A DNA stretch of 64,000 nucleotides, from NCBI GenBank assembly GCA_934045075.1, contig OW203723.1:1876577-1940576 (forward strand), written 5' to 3'. Made by a program: the position numbers and the translations under genes. This stretch comes from Yponomeuta sedellus. Taxonomy: Eukaryota; Arthropoda; Insecta; Lepidoptera; Yponomeutidae. Positions 1-9,830 of the stretch are shown one piece after another. The notes under the pieces were generated by a model. The model saw only the letters and a list, made by a program, of their open reading frames with translations, was not told where the DNA came from and made no database searches. Numbering within the stretch: position 1 is the stretch's first letter; every line of letters starts with the position of its first letter.

Positions 1-84
1 GGCAGGGATAGCCAGAGGTCGCGCGCGGGTTCGAATCCCGTCATGAGTGGAGTTTTTAGCCTCTAAATAGGTTTTTAAAACGTA
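1..84 (+). mobile_element. SINE-A 3' part, cut by window edge
   Basis: The window opens inside a SINE-A copy. The second half of the tRNA-like core with the B-box-like GGTTCGAATCC is visible, followed by the conserved post-core TTTTTAGCCTCTAAATAGG. The upstream part lies outside the window. Confidence 0.8.
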
Positions 85-107
85 TTATAATACAAGTGAT
101 GATGCTA

Positions 108-135
108 GGCACGCGTCATAATAAAGCCCAAACTT

Positions 136-168
<33 letters not shown>

Positions 169-200
169 GAGAGAAGGCCTGTGGACCTTTACATAGGCTA
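108..200. repeat. (CT)n tract with RepF tail
   Basis: A CT microsatellite of about 38 bp (132-170) runs into TCTGAGAGAAGGCCTGTG. The same GAGAGAAGGCCT ending recurs near 12600, 25155 and 51110, so the CT tract lies inside a RepF copy. Confidence 0.6.
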
Positions 201-566
201 CATAAAAAAAACAAGTTAGGTATGATTTTCATTTTATTAGTGGCACCAGTTAGCACCGCGATGCGCCTTAATTTATCATTGTACAAAATCTATAATGCAG
301 TCTTCCTACATTGAAAACGGCAGAATCCTAAATTGAAAATATGGTAATTTTGCATCATTGGAGCCGAGCGCTGGTAGTTATTTTTCAAGGTCACTTACTC
401 ACCGGATCGGCTCAAAGAGCATGACTTGTTTACGTTTTTTGCACAGACTTGACTGTCGATAAAGCGTCTTGCTTCACCGGCTTCTAGATACGTCATGAAC
501 TGACTCTCAGTCACAAAGATGAGACAAATTATGGACCACTGTGTCAGCACCATAAAACTGGCTTAC
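201..566. other. No recognisable feature
   Basis: AT-rich sequence with no convincing open frame, RNA gene or match to the other families in this window. Confidence 0.5.
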
Positions 567-782
567 AAACAGTCAAACCTATTAAAACCTATTTAGAGGC
601 TAAACATTCCACCGATAGCGGGACTCGAACCCGCGACCTCTGGCTAACCGTGCCACGGCCCGGCACGGTTACCCAGAGGTTCGCGGGTTTGAGTCCCGGC
701 GTGGGTGGAATTTTCAGCCTCTAAATTTTTTTTTAAATTATCCTTAGCACGGGTTAGTGCAATAAAAAGAATATAAACAGTC
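567..782. mobile_element. SINE-A inverted dimer with TSD
   Basis: An antisense SINE-A arm (about 580-658) is followed at once by a sense arm (about 660-774), so both outer ends are element 3' ends. The copy is flanked by AAACAGTC at 567-574 and 775-782. This direct duplication shows that the dimer was inserted as one unit. The hinge is the near-palindromic CCGTGCC...GGCACGG. Confidence 0.75.
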
Positions 783-889
783 CGGTATAAGTTGAATTGT
801 AATATTTTTCGATAAGTGTGAACCTGTAATTGTATTTGGGTTTCCCTATGTACAATTATAGATTCTATGTTGTTGTAATAGCTGTTGGT

Positions 890-1212
890 TTACCATATAT
901 CTCTTAATAAACATAAAAAGACTATAAATACGTCCCACCAGGACTTAGGTCTTCCCTCCGAGATAAAGTGTGGAAATAGAATAGGTACAATAATAATTAT
1001 TCCACGGAATGGTTGTCCAGAAGAAATTTGCTTAGTATCAGGGCCGCCAATAGTATTATATTTTCTCCAATATATTGCTCCAGTCCATCCAAAGGTTGTC
1101 TGGAAGGGATCACTTTTAGTTATAAGGCCGCCGTCTGTACTCTTAGGTTAAGAAATATCTGAGTAATTTCCTTTTTTATGTACAATAAAGTGTTCTCTAT
1201 CTATCTACCTTT
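890..1212 (+). repeat. LINE 3' tails (RTE-type scrap, then LTail)
   Basis: 890-975 carries the degenerate 'tcccaccaggacttaggtc' tail that recurs at 11024-11080. 1060-1212 is an LTail copy: GGTTGTCTGGAAGGGATC, then ATAAGGCCGCC, ending in TGTACAATAAAGTG, as expected for the sense 3' end of a polyadenylated LINE. Confidence 0.55.
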
Positions 1213-1319
1213 CCAAATATATCATTTCCGTGTAGATTAAAGAATATTCTATATATTTTTATATATGTTTTACTAACTTGTTAAAACTATTTAGTAAAAC
1301 TATACCTTTTTATGGCTAT

Positions 1320-1389
1320 AATACTTACTTTTTATCTTTTATCCTAGTTATACAGTAAACTAATAAATAATCGCGATTAGACCCATATA
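1320..1389. repeat. Penelope-like terminal fragment (second family)
   Basis: Contains AATAATCGCGATTAGACCC, which is also found in fuller copies at 40430-40530 and 60240-60370 beside a GCCGAAAC-type motif. It abuts the tandem elements that begin at 1390. Confidence 0.4.
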
Positions 1390-3067
1390 TTATTTTATAT
1401 ATATATAAAGCTGCAATCCGGTATACTCACTGATCTATTCATCCATACGTTTTCTCCGAAACGGTAAGATTTGGACGAAAATGATGTATGAGAAAGTTGT
1501 AGGAAATGTATGAATTACAGCCATCCTATGAAGCCGATTTTTGAATTTCGAACGCGTTCCACTACGCGAGGGTGCTAACTCTGTCGTTTACCGACCGATT
1601 TGGATGAAATTTTCACCCGGCCTTTTCTTCGACACGCCATTTTCGGTTCCGCCGACGGTCGTTCCAAATTCAAAATACCACCGGAGCTATAGCCCTCCGA
1701 AAATCGGCCTTTTTTCGACCTCTACGCAAAAAAGTCGGCAGCCAACTGGGCGCATGCCAGGGACCAGCCGTAAACGGCATCGTGTCGTCAAAGGACCCAG
1801 GTATATGAGAAAAATCCGACATTCTGACATTTCAAGATGGCGGCTGAGATATTGGCTTTCAAAGGTGTCAAATTTACTATGGAGAATTTCTACAAAAAAT
1901 TTGTACTGAAAATCATCTTTTTCGTAGAAAATCTTAATTTTTTTGTACCATCGATAGAGGCTAAGCGCCAAAATGAGTACTTGGCTGAGAATGGCGTCAC
2001 CACGCCGAGGTGCTGTGCCATTCCAGTTGGCCATCGACCCATTAAAGTTTGAAAATCACCCACTTTAATAGAAAAATTTCACCCGAAATAGTTATTTTCA
2101 TACAAAAATGCATTTCTTTAGTACCACCGTTGGAGGCCAAAGGCCAAAACTACTACTCGGCTGGGAGCGGCTACTTAGTGCCGAGGTGCTGTGGCATTCC
2201 AGTTGGCCATCGACCCATTAAAGTTTGAAAATCACCCACTTTAATAGAAAAATTTCACCCGAAATAGTTATTTTCATACAAAAATGCATTTCTTTAGTAC
2301 CACCGTTGGAGGCCAAAGGCCAAAACTACTACTCGGCTGGGAGCGGCTACTTAGTGCCGAGGTGCTGTGGCATTCCAGTTGGCCATCGACTCATTAAAGT
2401 TTGAAAATCACGCACTATAATAGAAAAATTTCACCCGAAATAGTTATTTTCATACAAAAATGCATTTCTTTAGTACCACCGACGGAGGCCAAAGGCCGAA
2501 ACTACTACTCGGCTGGGAGCGGCTACTTAGTGCCGAGGTGCTGTGGCATTCCAGTTGGCCATCGACCCATTAAAGTTTGAAAATCACCCACTTTAATAGA
2601 AAAATTTCACCCGAAATAGTTATTTTCATACAAAAATGCATTTCTTTAGTACCACCGTTGGAGGCCAAAGGCCAAAACTACTACTCGGCTGGGAGCGGCT
2701 ACTTAGTGCCGAGGTGCTGTGGCATTCCAGTTGGCCATCGACTCATTAAAGTTTGAAAATCACGCACTATAATAGAAAAATTTCACCCGAAATAGTTATT
2801 TTCATACAAAAATGCATTTCTTTAGTACCACCGACGGAGGCCAAAGGTCAAAAAAATTGCTCATCTGTGAATGGCATCGTGTCACGTAGATATTCAGGTC
2901 CCTGAGAAAAATCAAACATTTTGAAGTTTCTAATTGCCGGCCGAGTTATTGACGATTGATCAAGGCCAACTTTGTATGAACATTTTGTACTGAAAATCGA
3001 TTTCCTATAGAAGCCCTCCGCAAGTACTGCCTGCCGCAAATACCTACCGGGTGAACGACCCGAGTCA
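1390..3067 (+). mobile_element. Helentron/HINE-like unit U1 (1678 bp)
   Basis: First of four head-to-tail units. It begins TTATTTTATATATATATAAAG and has a central 176-bp tandem array. It ends with a short stem-loop CGGGT-gaacg-ACCCG followed by AGTCA, directly against the TT that starts U2. Shared 5' end, internal minisatellite, terminal hairpin and insertion at TT resemble non-autonomous Helentrons (HINE/DINE-1 type). The family assignment is inference. Open frames inside are not protein-like, and no transposase is present. Confidence 0.55.
2007..2860. repeat. 176-bp tandem array in U1
   Basis: GAGGTGCTGTG.CATTCCAG recurs at 2007, 2183, 2359, 2535 and 2711, a strict 176-bp period. From the second repeat on there are two alternating variants: CCCATTAAAG with CCCACTTTAA, and CTCATTAAAG with CGCACTATAA. 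This gives a 352-bp higher-order repeat. Confidence 0.9.
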
Positions 3068-4745
3068 TTATTTTATATATATATAAAGCTGCAATCCGGT
3101 ATACTCACTGATCTATTCATCCATACGTTTTCTCCGAAACGGTAAGATTTGGACGAAAATGATGTATGAGAAAGTTGTAGGAAATGTATGAATTACAGCC
3201 ATCCTATGAAGCCGATTTTTGAATTTCGAACGCGTTCCACTACGCGAGGGTGCTAACTCTGTCGTTTACCGACCGATTTGGATGAAATTTTCACCCGGCC
3301 TTTTCTTCGACACGCCATTTTCGGTTCCGCCGACGGTCGTTCCAAATTCAAAATGCCACCGGAGCTATAGCCCTCCGAAAATCGGCCTTTTTTCGACCTC
3401 TACGCAAAAAAGTCGGCAGCCAACTGGGCGCATGCCAGGGACCAGCCGTAAACGGCATCGTGTCGTCAAAGGACCCAGGTATATGAGAAAAATCCGACAT
3501 TCTGACATTTCAAGATGGCGGCTGAGATATTGGCTTTCAAAGGTGTCAAATTTACTATGGAGAATTTCTACAAAAAATTTGTACTGAAAATCATCTTTTT
3601 CGTAGAAAATCTTAATTTTTTTGTACCATCGATAGAGGCTAAGCGCCAAAATGAGTACTTGGCTGAGAATGGCGTCACCACGCCGAGGTGCTGTGCCATT
3701 CCAGTTGGCCATCGACCCATTAAAGTTTGAAAATCACCCACTTTAATAGAAAAATTTCACCCGAAATAGTTATTTTCATACAAAAATGCATTTCTTTAGT
3801 ACCACCGTTGGAGGCCAAAGGCCAAAACTACTACTCGGCTGGGAGCGGCTACTTAGTGCCGAGGTGCTGTGGCATTCCAGTTGGCCATCGACCCATTAAA
3901 GTTTGAAAATCACCCACTTTAATAGAAAAATTTCACCCGAAATAGTTATTTTCATACAAAAATGCATTTCTTTAGTACCACCGTTGGAGGCCAAAGGCCA
4001 AAACTACTACTCGGCTGGGAGCGGCTACTTAGTGCCGAGGTGCTGTGGCATTCCAGTTGGCCATCGACTCATTAAAGTTTGAAAATCACGCACTATAATA
4101 GAAAAATTTCACCCGAAATAGTTATTTTCATACAAAAATGCATTTCTTTAGTACCACCGACGGAGGCCAAAGGCCGAAACTACTACTCGGCTGGGAGCGG
4201 CTACTTAGTGCCGAGGTGCTGTGGCATTCCAGTTGGCCATCGACCCATTAAAGTTTGAAAATCACCCACTTTAATAGAAAAATTTCACCCGAAATAGTTA
4301 TTTTCATACAAAAATGCATTTCTTTAGTACCACCGTTGGAGGCCAAAGGCCAAAACTACTACTCGGCTGGGAGCGGCTACTTAGTGCCGAGGTGCTGTGG
4401 CATTCCAGTTGGCCATCGACTCATTAAAGTTTGAAAATCACGCACTATAATAGAAAAATTTCACCCGAAATAGTTATTTTCATACAAAAATGCATTTCTT
4501 TAGTACCACCGACGGAGGCCAAAGGTCAAAAAAATTGCTCATCTGTGAATGGCATCGTGTCAAGTAGATATTCAGGTCCCTGAGAAAAATCAAACATTTT
4601 GAAGTTTCTAATTGCCGGCCGAGTTATTGACGATTGATCAAGGCCAACTTTGTATGAACATTTTGTACTGAAAATCGATTTCCTATAGAAGCCCTCCGCA
4701 AGTACTGCCTGCCGCAAATACCTACCGGGTGAACGACCCGAGTCA
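3068..4745 (+). mobile_element. Helentron/HINE-like unit U2 (1678 bp)
   Basis: Near-identical copy of U1 at an offset of exactly 1678 bp. I saw only isolated substitutions, for example one in the AAAATACCACC/AAAATGCCACC stretch. It repeats the 176-bp array at 3685, 3861, 4037, 4213 and 4389, and the same terminal stem-loop. A recent tandem duplication, rolling-circle product or assembly collapse could explain it. Confidence 0.6.
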
Positions 4746-5811
4746 TTATATATATATATAAAGCTACAATCCGGTATACTCACTGATCTATTCATCCATA
4801 CGTTTTCTCGGAAACGGTAAGATTTGGACGAAAATGATGTATGAGAAAGTTGTAGGAAATGTATGAATTACAGCCATCCTATGAAGCCGATTTTTGAATT
4901 TCGAACGCGTTCCACTACGCGAAGGTGCTAACTCTGTAGTTTACCGGCCGATTTGGATGAAATTTTGATAGAATGGTGATATAGTGATCCGATTGAAAAA
5001 AAAAATTTTGGTTGTTCGAAATTCAAAATGGCGGCGCAGATATAGCCGACCGAAAAATCGACATTTGCGCAAAAAAGTCGGCAGCCAACTGGGCATATGC
5101 TGGAGATATGCCGTAAACGGCATCTCGTTGCCAAAGGACCCAGGTATATGAGAAAAATCCGACATCTTGGAATTTCAAGATGGCGGCCGAGATATTGATG
5201 ATTGAAAATGACAAGTTTTTGTATGGAGATTTAGTACTAAACTTGACTTTTCAACAGAGAAATGGGACAAACTTGCGAGGCCGGAGGCCGAGCTCCGCGA
5301 AGCGGGCACAAAAAGTTCTGCCGCGGCGAGGCCGAAGGCCGAGCTCCGATTAGGCCGAGGCCGAAGGCCGAGACCATTCAGGTTACGGCGCACAAGTACC
5401 AGCGCAAAAGCAAAATGGGACAAACTTGCGAGGCCGGAGGCCGAGCTCCGCGAAGCGGGCACGAGGAACCCCGCCGCGGCGAGGCCGAAGGCCGAGCTCC
5501 GTCCAGGCCGAGGCCGAAGGCCGAGACCGTTCAGTTAACGGCGCACAACTACCAGCGCAAGAGCAAAAAGAGACAAACTTGCGAGGCCGGAGGCCGAGCT
5601 CCGCGGAGCGGGCACGAGGAACCCCGCCGCGGCGAGGCCGAAGGCCGAGCTCCGTCCAGGCCGAGGCCGAAGGCCGAGACCATACATGTTCCCATGCAAC
5701 AATTCACTACAATAAGTGTCTAGCGAGGCCCTAGGCCGAGCGCCGCGGAGAGCGCAGCTCGGAGCGGCTGGGGGTTGGCGCGCGTAAGCGCGCAGGGGGC
5801 TCGCCCCCTAG
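4746..5811 (+). mobile_element. Helentron/HINE-like unit U3 (1066 bp), GC-rich 3' half
   Basis: The 5' half is homologous to U1/U2. From about 5270 it switches to very GC-rich repeats with GAGGCCGAAGGCCGAGCTCC, and it ends with stem-loops GCGCGC-GTAA-GCGCGC and GGGGGCTCGCCCCC followed by TAG. Same 5' end with a different 3' end is the end-swapping seen in Helitron-like families. No protein function should be read from the frames here. Confidence 0.55.
5271..5720. repeat. 153-bp GC-rich tandem array in U3
   Basis: ACTTGCGAGGCCGGAGGCCG recurs at 5271, 5424 and 5577. The period of 153 bp equals 51 codons. The plus-strand frame therefore stays open through all three repeats, and a minus-strand frame is open too. 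Low-complexity Arg/Gly/Ala/Glu content and openness on both strands argue that this is a composition effect, not a gene. Confidence 0.85.
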
Positions 5812-6877
5812 TTATATATATATATAAAGCTACAATCCGGTATACTCACTGATCTATTCATCCATACGTTTTCTCGGAAACGGTAAGATTTGGACGAAAA
5901 TGATGTATGAGAAAGTTGTAGGAAATGTATGAATTACAGCCATCCTATGAAGCCGATTTTTGAATTTCGAACGCGTTCCACTACGCGAAGGTGCTAACTC
6001 TGTAGTTTACCGGCCGATTTGGATGAAATTTTGATAGAATGGTGATATAGTGATCCGATTGAAAAAAAAAATTTTGGTTGTTCGAAATTCAAAATGGCGG
6101 CGCAGATATAGCCGACCGAAAAATCGACATTTGCGCAAAAAAGTCGGCAGCCAACTGGGCATATGCTGGAGATATGCCGTAAACGGCATCTCGTTGCCAA
6201 AGGACCCAGGTATATGAGAAAAATCCGACATCTTGGAATTTCAAGATGGCGGCCGAGATATTGATGATTGAAAATGACAAGTTTTTGTATGGAGATTTAG
6301 TACTAAACTTGACTTTTCAACAGAGAAATGGGACAAACTTGCGAGGCCGGAGGCCGAGCTCCGCGAAGCGGGCACAAAAAGTTCTGCCGCGGCGAGGCCG
6401 AAGGCCGAGCTCCGATTAGGCCGAGGCCGAAGGCCGAGACCATTCAGGTTACGGCGCACAAGTACCAGCGCAAAAGCAAAATGGGACAAACTTGCGAGGC
6501 CGGAGGCCGAGCTCCGCGAAGCGGGCACGAGGAACCCCGCCGCGGCGAGGCCGAAGGCCGAGCTCCGTCCAGGCCGAGGCCGAAGGCCGAGACCGTTCAG
6601 TTAACGGCGCACAACTACCAGCGCAAGAGCAAAAAGAGACAAACTTGCGAGGCCGGAGGCCGAGCTCCGCGGAGCGGGCACGAGGAACCCCGCCGCGGCG
6701 AGGCCGAAGGCCGAGCTCCGTCCAGGCCGAGGCCGAAGGCCGAGACCATACATGTTCCCATGCAACAATTCACTACAATAAGTGTCTAGCGAGGCCCTAG
6801 GCCGAGCGCCGCGGAGAGCGCAGCTCGGAGCGGCTGGGGGTTGGCGCGCGTAAGCGCGCAGGGGGCTCGCCCCCTAG
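5812..6877 (+). mobile_element. Helentron/HINE-like unit U4 (1066 bp)
   Basis: Copy of U3 at an offset of exactly 1066 bp; I saw no difference by eye. It has the same 153-bp array (6337, 6490, 6643) and ends CGCCCCCTAG at 6877, followed by TT of the flanking DNA. Confidence 0.6.
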
Positions 6878-6895
6878 TTTAATATATAACTATCT

Positions 6896-8810
6896 AGTAT
6901 TTTCTAAGGTTAACACGAGCTGTAGACATAATTAAAACTGTTTTTATACGGATTTATGCTCGTTTATTACATTTTTACAATTTTCCAACGTTTCGGCACT
7001 TTTTCAGGTGCCGTGGTCCCGGATGACTGAGGTGACAGGTGTCTTTTAGAAATCATTAACGGTTAGTTTACTACCCTCGGCAAAAATTACAAAAGTTAAT
7101 TATGAAGTTACGTTCCAAAATAGACAAACCAATTATTTTTTATATAAAGTCAACAATATTGATTATTAGTAATTGAAGTTAAAATTAAATTTATAAACTA
7201 ATTACTTTATATGAACTTAAAGATACCGATTATTAATTGAATTTAAATTGATTTTTTATTATTTATTCTACAGTCACACTTCTAGCAAGGGGGTCTCATG
7301 CACTTAAGCACTGGTTCCCATGCTACCGGTATGTTCCAACCACGATCTCTATTAAAATTTGGATGCCGGCGGATCTCTATTGCCTCACGTATCATTCTAG
7401 GAAAGAAACGGTCTTCTCGGGCTAGAACTTTAACTTTATCGAAATGTATAAAGTGGTTGGTACCGCTAAGTGTATGCTCGCTGACTGCAGATCTACCAGA
7501 GCGCTTATGTTTCACATCAGCGATATGTTCCTTCACCCGCTCAGCTATGGTACGCTTCGTTTGACCAATGTACGAGGAACCACATTCACAGTCAAGCTTG
7601 TATACTCCTGCCTCTTGTAAGGGAATCCTGTGCTTGACACTTCGCATGAATTGGTGTATCTTTCTTGGCGGCTGGTAGATGGTTCTGATTGAGGCGCGTT
7701 TCAAAATACTCCCAATTTTGTCAGTCACTCCTCTCACGAAAGGCAGGTAGGCTGGAACTCGCTCGACTGTGTCCGGTTTGACACGTCCTCCGCGACGGAC
7801 ACGCGGAACTTGCAGCTTGTTTGCACGAAGTACTCGTTTGACATGCTGGAGTTCCGCAGGTAGATGGTCCTTGTCGCAGATTCGGTGTGCCCTCTGTAAC
7901 AGAGATTTTCCAACGGTAGACAACTGACACGGGTGATGGTGAGACTCACCGTTTAGGTACCTATCAGTGTGGGTCTTTTTCCTATAAACTGTATGTCCTA
8001 AGGTTCCATTTGGATTCCTGATGACTAAAACATCTAAGAAAGCTAAAGAACAATCTGCTTCTAACTCCATTGTAAACTGGATCTTGTTGTTTATAGAGTT
8101 AAGGTGGTCTAAGAAAGCCGTTATTCCACTAGTAGGTAAAATAGCAAAAGTGTCATCGACATATCGCTTATAGAACCTTGGTGGGACGGGAGCAGTTCGC
8201 AGGGCTCGCTCCTCGAAGTCTTCCATGAAAATATCGGCTACAACGGGAGAAACAGGGGAACCCATGGCTACCCCGTCTACCTGCATGTAAAACTCACCAT
8301 TCCATACCAAGTAGCCAGTTGTTAGGCAGTGATCTAACAGCTCTGCATATTCCACAGGCAAATCATGTTCATTGAGCCTTCTCTTAACAATCTCAATGCA
8401 ATCCTGTATTGGAAGACAAGTAAACAAGGATTTAACATCGAAACTCACCATTGTTTCTTCACTAGTCAAATGTAGGTCATCAATTTGACTAGTGAAGTGG
8501 TAGGAATCCTTGACGTGGGCTTCAGTGTTCCCCCTCAGCGGTGACAGGACTTGCGTCAGGTGTTGGGCTAGTTTGTAGGTAGGAGCACCAATTTGGCTGA
8601 CAATAGGACGCAGTGGAGCCCCCGTCTTGTGAATTTTCGGTAGTCCATACAGTTTAGGAGGTTTTGCTGTCCCTGGTAGAAGGTTGGTAACATCCAGACT
8701 AAGCCATTCGGAGTGTTTTTCAATAAGTTCTTTGGTTTTCTTAAGAAAACGGGTCGTAGGATCTCGTTTGACCTTTTGGTATGTGCTTTCGTCCGATAAT
8801 AACACGCCAG
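6896..8810 (-). mobile_element. Penelope-like element, 5'-truncated
   Basis: Read on the minus strand, this holds the reverse transcriptase/GIY-YIG coding region and then about 385 bp of 3' sequence. The 3' part has the motif AGTGCCGAAACGTTGG inside a GGCAC...GTGCC hairpin. The same end sequence occurs alone or folded back at 10699, 26445, 34468 and 51685. The coding frame stays open up to about 8841 but resembles the family only from about 8805, so the junction with the host promoter region is placed near 8806-8810. Confidence 0.85.
7282..8805 (-). CDS. Penelope reverse transcriptase with GIY-YIG endonuclease (partial)
   Basis: This 507-residue open frame copies element RNA into DNA and nicks the target; it would act in the nucleus. 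Reverse transcriptase motifs are visible in order: GLPKIHK (54-60), SFDVKSLFT (121-129, catalytic Asp123), GVAMGSPVSPVVAD (178-191) and YVDDTF (215-220, Asp217/218). The thumb-side LAFLDVLV follows at 254-261. The C-terminus has a GIY-YIG nuclease with GVYKL (400-404), YIGQT (412-416), downstream Arg residues and REAIEI. A Cys-x-Cys precedes YIG, as in Penelope proteins. The family's full protein is much longer at the N-terminus (about 800 residues), so roughly 250-300 residues are missing. The nominal start is a GTG at the truncation point and is not the true start. No frameshift or stop breaks the remainder, suggesting recent insertion. Confidence 0.92.
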   Translation of the reverse strand: MLLSDESTYQKVKRDPTTRFLKKTKELIEKHSEWLSLDVTNLLPGTAKPPKLYGLPKIHKTGAPLRPIVSQIGAPTYKLAQHLTQVLSPLRGNTEAHVKDSYHFTSQIDDLHLTSEETMVSFDVKSLFTCLPIQDCIEIVKRRLNEHDLPVEYAELLDHCLTTGYLVWNGEFYMQVDGVAMGSPVSPVVADIFMEDFEERALRTAPVPPRFYKRYVDDTFAILPTSGITAFLDHLNSINNKIQFTMELEADCSLAFLDVLVIRNPNGTLGHTVYRKKTHTDRYLNGESHHHPCQLSTVGKSLLQRAHRICDKDHLPAELQHVKRVLRANKLQVPRVRRGGRVKPDTVERVPAYLPFVRGVTDKIGSILKRASIRTIYQPPRKIHQFMRSVKHRIPLQEAGVYKLDCECGSSYIGQTKRTIAERVKEHIADVKHKRSGRSAVSEHTLSGTNHFIHFDKVKVLAREDRFFPRMIREAIEIRRHPNFNRDRGWNIPVAWEPVLKCMRPPC

Positions 8811-8888
8811 ACCCGTCCTCGCCTACATATTCTATATGGCGCTGACGCCGGCCGGCGATGCGCCTCTCCTCACCTCCCCCCTACCTCC

Positions 8889-8895
8889 TATAAAG
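8889..8895 (+). promoter_or_regulatory. TATA box of the sHSP-like gene
   Basis: TATAAAG lies 30 bp upstream of a CAGT initiator and 83 bp upstream of the ATG. It is the only well-spaced TATA/initiator pair seen before a credible host coding region. Confidence 0.75.
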
Positions 8896-8917
8896 CCTCC
8901 ACGCGCCGCCGCCGGCG

Positions 8918-8921
8918 CAGT
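8918..8921 (+). promoter_or_regulatory. Initiator and probable transcription start
   Basis: CAGT, the core of the arthropod initiator, sits at normal spacing from TATAAAG. It implies a 5' leader of about 53 nt. The A of the motif (8919) is the likely +1. Confidence 0.6.
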
Positions 8922-8971
8922 CCGTAACGCAACTCATACGCATACGTACGTATTCAATCCCGCATAAGACA

Positions 8972-9691
8972 ATGTTTTCCCCGCGCTTTCTCGCGGTCCT
9001 GGCCCTCGGCCTGACCATCGCAGCGGCTGTCCCCGCAGACAGGCCCTTCCCAAGGCCCGTCACCGCCATCAGCGAGGACGAACTCGACGACGGCACCTGG
9101 TTCACCTTCCCGCTCTTCGGAAACCTCTTCGCTCCTCTCTGGAAGCTGTTCCCGTCGTTCTACAACGCCGGACCCAAAATCGTCTCGGACAACGACAAGT
9201 TCCAAGTAGTCATCAGCGTTAAGGACTACCAGAAGAGTGAGCTCAAGGTGAAAGTCAGGGGCTCCTTTATCCTGATCCAAGGCACGCACGAGTCCAAGAG
9301 CGATACCACAGACATCTTCGCCAGTCAGTTCTTCCAAACCTACTCCATGCCTGAGAATGCAAGCGCTGCTGACGTGACAGCGGAACTTAGTACAGACAGC
9401 TATCTTATTGTCACCGCGCCAATCAAACCCGGTAGCAAGCCGGAGACAGCTGACAGGGAGGTGGAGATTACAGAGACCGGGAAATCCTATAAAGAGGAGA
9501 CTACGACAGCCAGTGACGTTGACAATAAGGCCCAGACCGCGTTCCCGATCTCCGACAACGATGACGACAGAAGGGAGCCGACGACCCCAGCCAATCCCGG
9601 CCAGCCGACAGGGACGCCGAATGCCGATCTCGGGGACCCGACAGAGAAGGACAACAGCATCCCTCACGGAAACGAAATAGTAGTGCGCTAA
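8972..9691 (+). CDS. Secreted small heat-shock-like protein (alpha-crystallin domain)
   Basis: Intronless 239-residue protein. Residues 1-22 form a signal peptide: a short basic start, a Leu/Ala-rich core, then AAAVPA before Asp23. Residues about 70-150 match an alpha-crystallin domain: FQVVISVKDYQ (77-87), a G-S-F-I-L-I-Q-G-T-H strand pair (97-106), FFQTYSMPENASAADV (120-135) and a closing LIVTAPI (145-151). These correspond to the usual 'FQV.LDV', 'EG.H', 'LP', 'L..DG.L.V.AP' positions of small heat-shock proteins. Residues 155-239 are a hydrophilic Glu/Asp/Thr/Pro-rich tail with no predicted fold. Small heat-shock proteins are normally cytosolic chaperones; a signal peptide points to a hemolymph, cuticle or egg-shell role, which is inference. 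The ATG has A at -3. GC content and codon use stand out from the AT-rich surroundings. The Penelope element ends about 80 bp upstream of its TATA box. Confidence 0.88.
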   Translation: MFSPRFLAVLALGLTIAAAVPADRPFPRPVTAISEDELDDGTWFTFPLFGNLFAPLWKLFPSFYNAGPKIVSDNDKFQVVISVKDYQKSELKVKVRGSFILIQGTHESKSDTTDIFASQFFQTYSMPENASAADVTAELSTDSYLIVTAPIKPGSKPETADREVEITETGKSYKEETTTASDVDNKAQTAFPISDNDDDRREPTTPANPGQPTGTPNADLGDPTEKDNSIPHGNEIVVR

Positions 9692-9762
9692 AAAGTGATA
9701 TTTAATCTACGATAAGTTATTTTACGTAATTTCTACTTCGATGATAATGTAAAGAGGAAAGA

Positions 9763-9768
9763 AATAAA
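9763..9768 (+). terminator. Polyadenylation signal of the sHSP-like gene
   Basis: AATAAA lies 72 bp after the stop codon, with GT-rich sequence (GTGGTTTTAGTTGG) following at about 9791, as for a cleavage site near 9785. Confidence 0.75.
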
Positions 9769-9830
9769 AGTATTTTTTCTAATTTAAAACTGTGGTTTTA
9801 GTTGGCTAGTTTTGTTTGTGTCTTCAAAAG

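Noticed and set aside
1541..2052. Several open frames of 70-120 codons on both strands, repeated at 3219-3730
   Set aside because: They overlap each other on both strands, have no protein-like composition, and are copied with the tandem Helentron-like units.
5262..5734. Arg/Gly/Ala-rich frames of 95-153 codons on both strands, repeated at 6328-6800
   Set aside because: The 153-bp repeat is a multiple of three and GC-rich, so frames stay open by composition; no start context or family match.
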